From contig NZ_JAODIW010000006.1 of NCBI RefSeq assembly GCF_026586625.1, forward strand, positions 436,996 through 500,995: DNA of 64,000 nucleotides. The letters run 5' to 3'. Positions 8,130-16,120 of the stretch are shown here, in pieces. The translations under genes and the position numbers were made by a program. Under the pieces are notes generated by a model. It ran no database searches and was not told the origin of the DNA. It saw only the letters and a list, made by a program, of their open reading frames with translations. How positions within the stretch are numbered: the first letter of the stretch is position 1; each line of letters opens with the position of its first letter. The stretch is from Halobium salinum (GTDB lineage: Archaea; Halobacteriota; Halobacteria; Halobacteriales; Haloferacaceae).

Positions 8130-9407
8130 TTACCGCTCGCCGGCGAGGTGCGCCAGCACGGCGTCGGTGTCGTTCGGCACGGACTCGGGGTCGTTTCCGG
8201 CGGCCGCGGCCGCGTCGGGGTCCTTCAGGAGATGGCCCGTGGTCAGACAGACGACAGCCTCGTCGTCGTCGACGACGCCCTCGTCCCGGAGTTTCCGGAG
8301 CCCCGCCACCGACGCCGCGGAGGCGGGCTCGACGCCGACACCCTCGGCGGCGAGGGCGCGTTGTGCGCCGGTTATCTCCTCGTCCGAGACGGCGACGGCG
8401 GTGCCGCCGGTGTTACGGATGCCGGGTAGCGCTTTCGGCGCGTTGACGGGGTTGCCGATGCGGATGGCCGTCGCGCGGGTCTCGACCTCGTCCCAGCGGC
8501 GCACCTCGTCGGCGTCGTTTTCGATGGCTTCGACCATCGGTGCGGCGCCCTCGGCCTGTACTCCCGTGAGCTTCGGGACGTCCGCCTCGTCGAGCGCCCC
8601 CGACTGGACGAGTTCGCGGAAACACTTGTACAGTGCCGCCGTGTTGCCCGCGTTGCCGACGGGGAGGACGATGCGGTCCGGGAATCGCCCCTCCTCGTCG
8701 CGGAACTGCTCCAGAATCTCGAAGCCGATGGTCTTCTGGCCCTCCAGCCGGAACGGGTTGAGAGAGTTGAGGAGGTACGCCTCGCCGCGCTCGGCCAGGT
8801 CCTGCACGATGTCGAGGCAGGCGTCGAAGTTGCCGTCGACTTCGAGGATTCGCGCACCGTGGAGCGCCGCCTGTGCGACCTTCCCGGCGGCGACCTTCCC
8901 CGCGGGGAGCAGGACGAGCGTCTCCATCCCGCCGCGCCCGCCGTAGGCCGCGAGCGCCGCGCTCGTGTTCCCCGTCGAGGCACAGGCGAGGCGGTCGACC
9001 CCCAGTTCCTTCGCGACGCGGACGCCGACGGTCATCCCGCGGTCCTTGAAGCTCCCCGTCGGGTTCATCCCTTCGTGCTTGATTCGGAGCCGGGAGACGC
9101 CGATTTCGGATTCGAGTCGCGGCACCTCGTGGAGCGGCGTATCGCCTTCGGGGAGTGAAACACCCATCTCGAACGGGAGGGCGGCGGCGTAGCGCCAGAC
9201 GCCGCGGTCGACCTCGCTCGCCTCGAACTCCGCCCACGTCGGCGGTTCGGCGTATCGGGCCTCGAGGAGCCCGTCGCAGTCGTCGCAGGTGTACCGGACC
9301 GTCTCGAAGGGGGCGAACGTCTCGCCGCAGGCGACGCAGGCCAGCCAGACGCCGTCGTCGGCGACCGCCGGCGCGTCGGGTGCGGCCGTCGAGAGTTCCA
9401 TGCTCAT
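8130..9407 (-). CDS. thrC: Threonine synthase
   Basis: PLP enzyme that converts O-phosphohomoserine to threonine. The 425-residue protein starts with a zinc-ribbon-like segment with paired cysteines (C24, C27, C41, C44), as in archaeal ThrC. It then has the PLP-lysine motif GSFKDRGM (K121), SerThr-binding ASTGNTSAAL and the GNAGN phosphate-binding loop. A CTTTTTCCC element 26 bases before the ATG supports the start; an internal ATG two codons in is also possible. Homologous enzymes include cysteate synthase, but the length and zinc ribbon favour threonine synthase. Confidence 0.93.
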   Translation of the reverse strand: MSMELSTAAPDAPAVADDGVWLACVACGETFAPFETVRYTCDDCDGLLEARYAEPPTWAEFEASEVDRGVWRYAAALPFEMGVSLPEGDTPLHEVPRLESEIGVSRLRIKHEGMNPTGSFKDRGMTVGVRVAKELGVDRLACASTGNTSAALAAYGGRGGMETLVLLPAGKVAAGKVAQAALHGARILEVDGNFDACLDIVQDLAERGEAYLLNSLNPFRLEGQKTIGFEILEQFRDEEGRFPDRIVLPVGNAGNTAALYKCFRELVQSGALDEADVPKLTGVQAEGAAPMVEAIENDADEVRRWDEVETRATAIRIGNPVNAPKALPGIRNTGGTAVAVSDEEITGAQRALAAEGVGVEPASAASVAGLRKLRDEGVVDDDEAVVCLTTGHLLKDPDAAAAAGNDPESVPNDTDAVLAHLAGER

Positions 9408-9607
9408 GCGCGGGGGTTGCGCTGGGGCGGGAAAAAGGCGGTCGATTCCGGCGAGCGTGACGAGCCGGGAGCAGCGGCGGTATCTTCGGCCGCTCGGGGT
9501 GACGATGCCGTCGGCCCACCTCTCGTGGACCGTCCCGACGGGGAGGGACCGCCCCGGATACTACCGCTCGGTTCGGGTGTCGAAGTGCAAACGCGCCCCA
9601 CCCGCGG

Positions 9608-10621
9608 GTGATTCTTCTCGCTCGCCGTGCCCCAGTCCGACACCGACCGGCGGAGTTCGGAACCGACGCGGGAGCGGTGGCCTCGACGGCCCCTCTCGCG
9701 GGAGTCGGGAGCGCGGGCGACGACAGAGCGAAGGGCGACGACGACGACGGGACGGACGTGACGCACCCCGACGCGTGGCGCCGTGACGAAGGTGAGGCAC
9801 CGCTCTCCGTCGCTCACCGTGGATATGCCGGGCTCTACCCGGAGAACACGGTCGCGGCCGTCGAGGGAGCGGCGGACGCCGGCGCCGACATGGTCGAGGT
9901 CGACGTGGTGCCGACCGCAGACGGCGACGTGGTCGTCTTCCACGACAACCGGCTGTCGAGCCGCGACGGCGGCGAGCGGGAAGTCACCGACGCGGACGGA
10001 CTCGTCTGGGAGCGGTCGACCGACGCCGTCACCTCGGCGACGGTGCTTCGGAGTGGTGAGACCGTCCCGCTACTGACCGAGGTACTGGACGCGCTTCCCG
10101 AGGCGGTGGCGGTGAACGTCGAGTTCAAGAACCCCGGGTCGCTCGACCTCCGGTTTGCCGAGAAGCTCTCGGACGACGCGCTGTCGGCACAGACGGCGGT
10201 CTGGCGGCCGTTCACCCACCGGGTACTCTCCGTCCTCGACGGCTACGACCACGACGTGCTCGTCTCCTCGTTCTACGAGGCGGCGTTGGCCACCGTTCGC
10301 GAAGCCGACCCGTCGATTCCGGTCGCGCCGCTGCTCCGGGACTCGATTGCGGACGGACTCGCCATCGCCCGCGAGTACGACGCCGAGGCCGTCCACCCGC
10401 CGTACAACATGGTCGAGGGGACGCCCTTCTTCGACGACTCGTACTCCACCGAGGGTCCGTCGGGGGAGGTGGACCTCCTCGCCGTCGCTCACGAGGAGGG
10501 TCGAGCGGTCAACGTCTACACGGTCAGGACGTGGTACGAAGCCCAGCGGCTGGCCGCCGCCGGCGTCGACGGGCTCGTCGTCGACTACCCGAACCTGTTG
10601 AACTGCCGCGGCGAGCCGTAG
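9608..10621 (+). CDS. Glycerophosphodiester phosphodiesterase, probable frameshifted Tat signal
   Basis: Hydrolyses glycerophosphodiesters to glycerol-3-phosphate and an alcohol. The GDPD core starts around residue 60: SVAHRGY, ENT, then VEVDVVPTADGDVVVFHD, the metal and acid/base motifs, ending with GVDGLVVDYP. The annotated GTG gives an odd N terminus. In the next frame a GTG at 9627 reads PQSDTDRRS, and one extra T near 9656 would join it to the downstream AGAVASTAPLAGVGSAG, a convincing twin-arginine signal. So the gene is probably a secreted enzyme with a one-base deletion (real or sequencing error). If it is genuinely translated as is, the product may stay in the cytoplasm; a start at 9758 is also possible. 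Confidence 0.8.
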   Translation: MILLARRAPVRHRPAEFGTDAGAVASTAPLAGVGSAGDDRAKGDDDDGTDVTHPDAWRRDEGEAPLSVAHRGYAGLYPENTVAAVEGAADAGADMVEVDVVPTADGDVVVFHDNRLSSRDGGEREVTDADGLVWERSTDAVTSATVLRSGETVPLLTEVLDALPEAVAVNVEFKNPGSLDLRFAEKLSDDALSAQTAVWRPFTHRVLSVLDGYDHDVLVSSFYEAALATVREADPSIPVAPLLRDSIADGLAIAREYDAEAVHPPYNMVEGTPFFDDSYSTEGPSGEVDLLAVAHEEGRAVNVYTVRTWYEAQRLAAAGVDGLVVDYPNLLNCRGEP

Positions 10622-10783
10622 GGTGGGTCCCAACTGGACCAGCAGGCCGTCGGTGAGGCGAATAGGTGGTCCGTCGCGTAGCTTCGGCGGCGACACGTCC
10701 CGGCGGACCACACAGCCGCCTCGATCGGAACGCGCGACACTCAGGTCACAGGCTGGCGTGGTCTCGGTCTCACACTTCAACCC

Positions 10784-10852
10784 TCGCCGGCGCTCGCGAA
10801 CGGCACCGTCTACGTCGTCGACGGCGACGCGCGGCTGCTCGCCCTCCGCTGA
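10784..10852 (+). pseudogene. Relic of the last blade of a PQQ-type beta-propeller
   Basis: These 22 codons plus stop read SPALANGTVYVVDGDARLLALR, the exact shape of a PQQ-like propeller repeat (SPA-ANGTVYV-DG-LLAL). No start codon or further blades precede them; the upstream sequence back to the GDPD stop at 10621 contains no convincing protein, although the same frame stays open for some distance (GWRGLGLTLQP just before). It looks like the leftover 3' end of a deleted propeller gene. This also accounts for most of the 246-base gap here. Confidence 0.55.
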
Positions 10853-10867
10853 CTGGGACTCCCGCGG

Positions 10868-11251
10868 TCAGTCCCCGTCCCCGCCGTCGCCGAACCCGTC
10901 GATGGCTTCGTGGACGTTCTCCACCCACTCCTCGAGGGCGGCGTGGAGCATCTCCTTGGCCTCCGGGAGCGGCGTCGCGGTGTACTGATAGACGTACCCG
11001 CCGGGGTCGAGCAGCCGGCGTCGACGCTCCGCGAGCCCCTTGTCGAGCAGCGTCGACAGCGAGCGATTCACGTTGCTGCGGTCGCGGTCGAGGGTCTCGG
11101 CGAGCTCCGCGACGGTGCTCCCCGGGTTGTCGAGGAGGACGAGGTAAGTACGGCTCTCGTGGTCCTGTACGCCGAACACGCAGGCGAGGACGTGCTGGAA
11201 GCTCGGGTCCTCGTTACCGACGAGCTCCTCGATATCCGGGGAATCGCTCAT
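10868..11251 (-). CDS. Winged-helix transcriptional regulator (TrmB/MarR-like)
   Basis: A 127-residue DNA-binding protein. The helix-turn-helix is clear: YLVLLDNPGSTVAELAETLDRDRSNVNRSLSTLLDKGLAERRR (about 41-83), followed by a wing with GYVYQYTATP and a C-terminal helix that may dimerise (EMLHAALEEWVENVHEAI). It lacks a ligand domain. A TATA-like TTTTTAATC element is 27 bases upstream and is framed by a short palindrome, suggesting self-regulation. The target genes are unknown. Confidence 0.8.
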   Translation of the reverse strand: MSDSPDIEELVGNEDPSFQHVLACVFGVQDHESRTYLVLLDNPGSTVAELAETLDRDRSNVNRSLSTLLDKGLAERRRRLLDPGGYVYQYTATPLPEAKEMLHAALEEWVENVHEAIDGFGDGGDGD

Positions 11252-11267
11252 GGGCTTCGTTCGGGAC

Positions 11268-11287
11268 GGTGGAGATTAAAAACCACC
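11268..11287 (-). promoter_or_regulatory. Promoter with flanking GGTGG/CCACC dyad
   Basis: Read on the plus strand, GGTGG (11268-11272) and CCACC (11283-11287) bracket AGATTAAAAA, the TATA element of the winged-helix gene that starts at 11251. A protein bound to both arms would cover the TATA box. The arms are only five bases, so chance is possible. Confidence 0.4.
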
Positions 11288-11358
11288 TCTCCGGGGAGCC
11301 GTCGCTCGAGAGGCGAGTTCGGTGGGTCGAGAATCCGACGGGAGGAAGAACGGGGTCG

Positions 11359-11709
11359 TCAGTCGAGCTCCACGAGTGCGTCGCCGGCCTCGACGACCAC
11401 GCCGTCTTCGCGCGTGACGTCGACCAGTCCGGCCTCCTCCATCGGCGGCAGTTCGGTCTCGTACAGGGAGACGAGGGTGCGTTCGTGACGGTCTGCGCCG
11501 ACCACTGCGGCGTCGGTGTCGGTCTCGGCGGCCGCGACCTCCCTCGCCAACTCGTCGAGCTCGACGGGTCTGTCGCAGGCCTTCAGGGAGTGCGCGAGGG
11601 TGCGCGCGCGGTCGCGAGCGAAGATTTCGCTGAGCGTCTCCGAGTCGAGCGTGCGGTCGTCGGTCGTCGGCTGCGCGGTCTGCGTGAGCGTGTATTCCTC
11701 AGTGCTCAT
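11359..11709 (-). CDS. Haloarchaeal DUF7344-like HTH protein
   Basis: A 116-residue protein that resembles the haloarchaeal DUF7344 type of winged-helix protein. Visible features are a long helix LDSETLSEIFARDRARTLAHSLKAC, a helix-turn-helix-like PVELDELAREVAAAE, and HERTLVSLYETELPPMEEAGLVDV, which forms the recognition part, then a short beta end (VVVEAGDALVELD). The ATG at 11709 is chosen because an element reading CCTATGC is centred 27 bases upstream. Function is unknown; it is likely a small transcription factor that controls its own promoter. Confidence 0.75.
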   Translation of the reverse strand: MSTEEYTLTQTAQPTTDDRTLDSETLSEIFARDRARTLAHSLKACDRPVELDELAREVAAAETDTDAAVVGADRHERTLVSLYETELPPMEEAGLVDVTREDGVVVEAGDALVELD

Positions 11710-11729
11710 GTATGTCGTCTTGGACGGAA

Positions 11730-11761
11730 CGTGCATAGGCACGACGCCCAAAGAAATTGGG
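11730..11761 (-). promoter_or_regulatory. Two stacked palindromes at the DUF7344 promoter
   Basis: CGTGC-ATAG-GCACG (11730-11743) is a perfect dyad centred exactly on the presumed TATA position of the gene starting at 11709. CCCAA-AGAAA-TTGGG (11747-11761) is a second perfect dyad just upstream, over the BRE side, and can be extended with flanking GACG/ACGTC. Together they look like a paired operator that would block TBP/TFB binding. Confidence 0.5.
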
Positions 11762-11860
11762 ACGTCACCTCTCCCTGTCGAATTCGGCACTCAGGCCCCT
11801 TCTACGGCCGTCGAACCGTCGAAGACCGGCGCACCTACTCGGCCTGTCGGTACCGCGTCT

Positions 11861-12100
11861 CTACTCCTCGCGTCCGTACCCCATGTTCACGATACAGGTG
11901 CGCATCTCGTCTTCGGTCGTGTGCTTGTGCAGCGTCGTGGGCGTGTCACAGTAGAACGTCGTCCCGTCGTGGCGGAGGGTGATTTCGTGGACGGACCCGA
12001 GCATCTCCGTCTGGACGACGACCCGTCGACCCTCTCGGAGCGCGTCGAGAATCTCCTCGGCCGTCAGCTCCCCCGACTTCGCCCGAAGCGGTTCTGCCAT
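11861..12100 (-). CDS. Conserved small haloarchaeal protein, function unknown
   Basis: A 79-residue protein not matched to a known function. It has an N-terminal helix (LTAEEILDALREGRRVVVQTEM), a beta-rich middle (GSVHEITLRHDGTTFYCDTPTTLHKH) and a C-terminal stretch EDEMRTCIVNMGYGREE. It contains two cysteines and three histidines, so metal binding is conceivable. A CTTAACA element centred 28 bases upstream supports the ATG at 12100. The size, acidity and promoter make it a credible gene. Confidence 0.7.
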   Translation of the reverse strand: MAEPLRAKSGELTAEEILDALREGRRVVVQTEMLGSVHEITLRHDGTTFYCDTPTTLHKHTTEDEMRTCIVNMGYGREE

Positions 12101-12252
12101 CGTCCGTTCGGTTCGACCGCCGGGTGTTAAGTCCTTGCCGAGTCGGCGAGGCCGTGTCAGTTACGCGGTGATGGGTTGAGTCGCGCGACCAAGTACCTCC
12201 GTCGGCGGCGTGGTTCGGCAAATCCATAAGTCGGCTACCAGTATCGACCGAC

Positions 12253-13251
12253 ATGGACGCCTACCTCGACCTCGTCTCGGACACCCTGACGAGGGGGCAT
12301 CACAAGTCGAACCGGACCGGCGTCGACACCGTCGCCACGTTCGGCCAGTTCTACGACGTGGACCTCGCCGAGGGGTTCCCGCTGTTGACGACCAAGCAGA
12401 TGGACGGGTTCCGCTGGGACTCGATGATTCACGAACTGCTCTGGTATCTCTCCGGGGAGGAGCACGTCCGGAGCCTCCGCGAGCGGACCGGTATCTGGGA
12501 CGAGTGGGCCGACGAGGAGGGGCGCCTCGACACCGCCTACGGCCGCTTCTGGCGGCGATTCCCCGTCCCCGATTCGGGACTGGAGGGGGAGTCCTGGCCC
12601 GACGACACCCACCGCTGGATGAACGAAGGCGAGCGCACCTTCGACCAGATTGCCTACGTCATGGACACGCTCCGCGAGAACCCCCGCTCCCGGCGGATGG
12701 TGGTGAACGCCTGGCACCCCGCCAACGCCGCGGTGTCGACGCTCCCGCCCTGTCACTACACGTTCGTCTTCAACGTGCAGGGCGACGGCACCCTCAACGT
12801 TCACCTCACCCAGCGCTCCGGCGACGTGGCGCTCGGTATCCCGTTCAACATCGCCGCCTACGCGCTCCTCGCGAAAGTCGTCGCCCAGCGTACGGGTTTC
12901 GACCTCGGCCGCTTCGCCCACACCGTCGTCGACGCCCACGTCTACTGCGGCGCCGGCGACCGCGGCGCGTGGTACGCGGACGAACTCCCGGCCGTGAGCC
13001 AGCGCATCGCCGACGCCGAGACGGGCGAGGAGTACGAGGCCGTCGCCGGGTGGGTCGAGGAGGCGGCCCCCGGCGGCGACGGCGCCGAGTACGACCACGT
13101 GCCGAACCTCGTGCGCCAGCTCGGACGCGACCCGCTCCCCCGACCCGAGGTCGACGTCGCCGACGTCCCCCTCGACGAGCTGACGTACGACGACATCCAG
13201 TTGAAGGGGTACGAGTCCCACGACGGCCTCTCCTTCGAGGTCGCGGAATGA
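12253..13251 (+). CDS. thyA: Thymidylate synthase (ThyA type)
   Basis: Methylates dUMP to dTMP using methylenetetrahydrofolate. The 332-residue protein has the substrate-phosphate arginine (R21), LLTTKQM, the catalytic cysteine C167 in LPPCHYTF, RSGDVALGIPFN, and the tyrosine/histidine end of the ThyA fold. It is longer than the bacterial enzyme (about 264), with insertions around 95-125 and 235-290. CCATAAG (12224-12230) centred 26 bases upstream supports a leaderless ATG. It overlaps folA by four bases (ATGA), coupling dTMP production to recycling of the dihydrofolate it releases. Confidence 0.96.
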   Translation: MDAYLDLVSDTLTRGHHKSNRTGVDTVATFGQFYDVDLAEGFPLLTTKQMDGFRWDSMIHELLWYLSGEEHVRSLRERTGIWDEWADEEGRLDTAYGRFWRRFPVPDSGLEGESWPDDTHRWMNEGERTFDQIAYVMDTLRENPRSRRMVVNAWHPANAAVSTLPPCHYTFVFNVQGDGTLNVHLTQRSGDVALGIPFNIAAYALLAKVVAQRTGFDLGRFAHTVVDAHVYCGAGDRGAWYADELPAVSQRIADAETGEEYEAVAGWVEEAAPGGDGAEYDHVPNLVRQLGRDPLPRPEVDVADVPLDELTYDDIQLKGYESHDGLSFEVAE

Positions 13252-13814
13252 GCCGGGACGACGCGGGCCGCGACGCCCCGGGCGTCGAGTTCGTCCTCGT
13301 CGCCGCCGTCGCCGAGAACGGCGTCATCGGCGACGACGGCGGGATGCCGTGGCACTACCCCGCCGACCTGCAGCACTTCAAGGAGACGACGACCGGCCAC
13401 CCGGTCGTGATGGGCCGGCGCACCTACGACTCCATCGTCGCCGACATCGGCGGGCCGCTGCCCGAGCGCACCTCGGTCGTGCTCACTCGGAACCCGGAGT
13501 CAGTGACGGGACCGGACGGCGACGTGCCCGACGGGGTCGTCGTCGCCGATGGCGTCGAGGCGGCGGTCGAGGCCGCCGCGGGGCTCGTCGGCGGCGACCC
13601 CGTCGGCGGCACCGTCTACGTCGTCGGCGGCGCGACGGTGTACGAGGCGTTCCTCCCCCGCGCCGACGGGATGCTCCTCACCCGGGTGCCGAAGTCGCCC
13701 GACGGGGACACGCGGTTCCCCGAGTGGGACACGGCGGAGTGGACGGAAGTCGGTCGGGAGGCGCTCGCCGAGGGCCTGGAAGTCGTCGAGTACGAGCGGT
13801 CCCGGAACGACTGA
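13248..13814 (+). CDS. folA: Dihydrofolate reductase
   Basis: Reduces dihydrofolate to tetrahydrofolate with NADPH. The 188-residue protein has the DHFR order: VAAVAENGVIGDDGGMPWHYPADLQHFKETTTGHPVVMGRRTYDSI, with the WHYPAD acidic residue near 40 and the NADPH site GRRTY, then TVYVVGGATVYEAFLP (GG of the cofactor loop) and a beta end. Its ATG lies within the thyA stop (ATGA overlap), so the two are translationally coupled and serve the same folate cycle. Residues 85-120 hold an acidic insertion typical of halophilic enzymes. Confidence 0.95.
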   Translation: MSRDDAGRDAPGVEFVLVAAVAENGVIGDDGGMPWHYPADLQHFKETTTGHPVVMGRRTYDSIVADIGGPLPERTSVVLTRNPESVTGPDGDVPDGVVVADGVEAAVEAAAGLVGGDPVGGTVYVVGGATVYEAFLPRADGMLLTRVPKSPDGDTRFPEWDTAEWTEVGREALAEGLEVVEYERSRND

Positions 13815-13819
13815 GTCCC

Positions 13820-14536
13820 GTGTCCGACGCGAGAACGGCCCTTCTCGTCCTCCTCCTCGGGAGCTCCCTCGTCGTCGGCTCGTGGGCGCTCGACCGGACG
13901 ACACCGGACTACACGTACACCTACGAGGCACACCCGCTCGACGAGGGCTCGCCAACGACCCCCGCTATCGTGGTCCATCTGACACACCGGTCAGGCGACG
14001 ACGGCCCCACCGCCGGTCTCGTCACCGGGGACGAGACGGACGAGACCGAGGCGCTCGAAGCCGCGCTGAACGGGTCGTACACGGTATCGTCGTCGCAGGA
14101 ACGCCGGCTCGACGACCTCGTCGACCACGAGTTCGTCGCCGCTGCGACCGCCGAAGACGAGATTGGAGCGGACCGCTACCGGACTTACCGGGTCACGACC
14201 GAGCGCCGCGACGGGTCGATTCGGCTGACGGCGACGGAGGTCCCGCGTCGGGTCTTCTACGACCACCTCGCGCTGTCCGTCGACGACGCCGACCCCCGTA
14301 TCCGGCGACTGGTCCGTGAAGGGGCGTTGACGACGCACGAACCGGTTCGCCGGTCCCTGTTCGACAGTGGCGGGACGCTCTACTACCTCGACGTGGACGG
14401 GACGGAGTCGTACACGAGCCCGCTCGTGACCGCCCACGACGCCGGCTTCGTCGTGGGGTGGGCGCTCGTGGCACTCGGTGGCGTCGGATTCCTGTTCACT
14501 CGGACAGAGCCGTCGGGGCGGGTCGGCTGGCGGTAG
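13820..14536 (+). CDS. Membrane protein with two TM helices and an external domain
   Basis: Not recognised. A GTG start five bases after folA gives 238 residues beginning SDARTALLVLLLGSSLVVGSWAL, a signal-anchor helix (about 5-22). A charged domain of about 185 residues follows, outside the cell by the positive-inside rule. A second helix near the C terminus (GFVVGWALVALGGVGFLF, about 205-225) precedes the short cytoplasmic tail RTEPSGRVGWR. The domain has repeated strands (YRTYRVTTERRDGSIRLTATEVP, LYYLDVDGTESY). It may be co-transcribed with thyA-folA, but no functional link is evident. Confidence 0.65.
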   Translation: MSDARTALLVLLLGSSLVVGSWALDRTTPDYTYTYEAHPLDEGSPTTPAIVVHLTHRSGDDGPTAGLVTGDETDETEALEAALNGSYTVSSSQERRLDDLVDHEFVAAATAEDEIGADRYRTYRVTTERRDGSIRLTATEVPRRVFYDHLALSVDDADPRIRRLVREGALTTHEPVRRSLFDSGGTLYYLDVDGTESYTSPLVTAHDAGFVVGWALVALGGVGFLFTRTEPSGRVGWR

Positions 14537-14544
14537 TCGCGGCC

Positions 14545-15240
14545 TCAGTTCGTGGTCGGGCCGGACTCGCCGGGTGACTCGGGCGGTTCAGGGGGTTCGA
14601 CGCCCTCGACGGCCTCGGCCGTCCCCGTCTCCTTCTCGGTGTCGACGTGCCAGCGGTCGACGGCGTCCTCGTACTCGCCGAGCCGGCGCGACACCTCGTC
14701 TTTGAGCCCGTCGTCGTTGACGTTCACCTCGAAGATGAACGTCTGCTCGCCCTCGCCGCGGGCGGTCTTCTGGATGTTGGCGGAGACGAGTTCGTTGTCG
14801 AAGTAGTACGGCGCGAGCTGGGTCATCACCTTCCGGTAGACGGTGTCTTCGACCTTCCGGAGGGCTTTCCGACCCGCCGAGTCGGCCGCGCGGGCGACGT
14901 AGTCTATGGAGTCCTGCCAGCGCTCGATGGCGCCCTCGCTGTCCCCCTCCTCGACGCGCTCGTAGGACTCGGAGAGCTTCTCGCCGGCGGTCTGGAGGTC
15001 CTCGTCGGGCCCCTTCCCCGCCTTCTCGCCCTCGCCCTCGCCCACGCTCGCCTGCTTCGCCGTCTTCTCGTTCACGTCGTCTGAGAGACGCTCGTGGGCT
15101 TTCGGGCGCCACTCGTCCCAGTCCTCGAACGCCTCCCCCTCCACGCCGGCCTCGTGCAGTGCGCGGGTGATGCGCTCGCCGTGTTCGACGACGTCCCCCC
15201 ACGAGCCGCGTTTCTTGAACCCCGAGATGCTCTCTTCCAT
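14545..15240 (-). CDS. Conserved haloarchaeal protein, DUF5828-like
   Basis: A 231-residue soluble, very acidic protein. It opens with a conserved MEESISGFKKRGSWGDVVEHGERI helix, then a Glu/Lys-rich low-complexity stretch (65-90), a helical core (SESYERVEEGDSEGAIERWQDSIDYVARAADSAGRKALRKVEDTVYRKVMTQLAPYYFDNELVSANI split over several helices) and a ferredoxin-like strand pair (FIFEVNVNDDGLKDEV). The C-terminal tail is Pro/Glu-rich and disordered. It resembles the DUF5828 family of haloarchaea, from memory and not confirmed. No enzymatic motif is visible. Confidence 0.75.
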   Translation of the reverse strand: MEESISGFKKRGSWGDVVEHGERITRALHEAGVEGEAFEDWDEWRPKAHERLSDDVNEKTAKQASVGEGEGEKAGKGPDEDLQTAGEKLSESYERVEEGDSEGAIERWQDSIDYVARAADSAGRKALRKVEDTVYRKVMTQLAPYYFDNELVSANIQKTARGEGEQTFIFEVNVNDDGLKDEVSRRLGEYEDAVDRWHVDTEKETGTAEAVEGVEPPEPPESPGESGPTTN

Positions 15241-15329
15241 CGCGTTCAGAGTGGCTTAGGGGAGTCGGTGATAAAAGCTTCTCCGGCCGGAGGTCCGGCT
15301 CCCGTCACGACCTCCGTGACGTCGGCCCG

Positions 15330-15554
15330 CTACTTCCCGTAGGTGAGGCGGGTCGCGAGGTCGTCCAGTTTCCCGACGAGACCCTCGAACCACGCCGCCG
15401 GCGAGACGGCACGCAACTCGCTCTCGTCGATTTCGATGCGGTCGCCGCCGTACGGGTCGCGCGAGGCGCGCTCCGACTCGTCCTCGCTCGCCGTCGCGTC
15501 GACGACGGTCGACATCGCACACCGGCCGCATCGTTCCGTGGTCTTTCCGCCCAT
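15330..15554 (-). CDS. Small hypothetical protein with CxxC start
   Basis: A 74-residue acidic protein, not recognised. The longer start at 15554 gives MGGKTTERCGRCAMSTVV, with one CxxC pair; the internal ATG at 15515 would drop it. A TTTAAT element lies about 40 bases upstream of the longer start, which allows a short leader, so 15554 is kept. The C-terminal half reads IEIDESELRAVSPAAWFEGLVGKLDDLATRLTYGK and is helical. It is divergent from the cupin gene; the 140-base gap between them holds both promoters. Confidence 0.5.
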   Translation of the reverse strand: MGGKTTERCGRCAMSTVVDATASEDESERASRDPYGGDRIEIDESELRAVSPAAWFEGLVGKLDDLATRLTYGK

Positions 15555-15694
15555 GGGCTGTTCTCACACCCCTGTTGGGGAGTGTGCGGATTAAACGTTG
15601 GGTCGCGGGAGGGCGTGTCGGTGCTCGCGCGCCCGCCCGTCGCGCCCGCCCCGACCCCGAGGGGTTTTTGCGTGCGGGCCGTTCTCCCTTCCCT

Positions 15695-16120
15695 ATGGGA
15701 TACCGTCTCGTGGACACGGACCGGGTGGAGACGACCGACGACCGGCCCTGTGACCTGCGCCGGCTGTCGGACGCGGCGGGACTCTCGAACGTCGCGCTCA
15801 ACCGCTTCGGCGCGAAGCCGGGCCAGCAGATTCCCCTCGCGTACCACTACCACGACGAACAGGAGGAGGCGTTCTACGTCCTCTCCGGTCGCCTAACCGT
15901 CGAGACTCCCGACGAGGAGTACGAACTCGGAGCGAACGACTTGTTCGCGGTCGAGCCCGGGAGCCCCCAGCGGGCCTACTGCCCGGAGGACGCCGACGGG
16001 CCGGTCGACCTGCTCGCGCTCGGTGCCCCGCCGGCCGCGGACGACGCCCACCCCTACGAGCCCGACGGCGAGGGGGAGGAGGGGAACGCGGCCACCGGCG
16101 GCGACCCGGCACAGGGATGA
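15695..16120 (+). CDS. Cupin-fold protein
   Basis: A 141-residue single-domain cupin. The two cupin motifs are present: GQQIPLAYHYHDEQEEAFYVLSG, with metal ligands H52, H54 and E58/E59 region, and the second motif DLFAVEPGSPQRAY. The second-motif histidine is replaced by glutamine, so the metal site may be three-ligand or altered. It is probably a metal-binding enzyme or sugar/small-ligand sensor; the substrate is unknown. A GTTTTTGC element 28 bases upstream supports the ATG. Its stop overlaps the start of the next gene (ATGA), so the two products may work together. Confidence 0.82.
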   Translation: MGYRLVDTDRVETTDDRPCDLRRLSDAAGLSNVALNRFGAKPGQQIPLAYHYHDEQEEAFYVLSGRLTVETPDEEYELGANDLFAVEPGSPQRAYCPEDADGPVDLLALGAPPAADDAHPYEPDGEGEEGNAATGGDPAQG

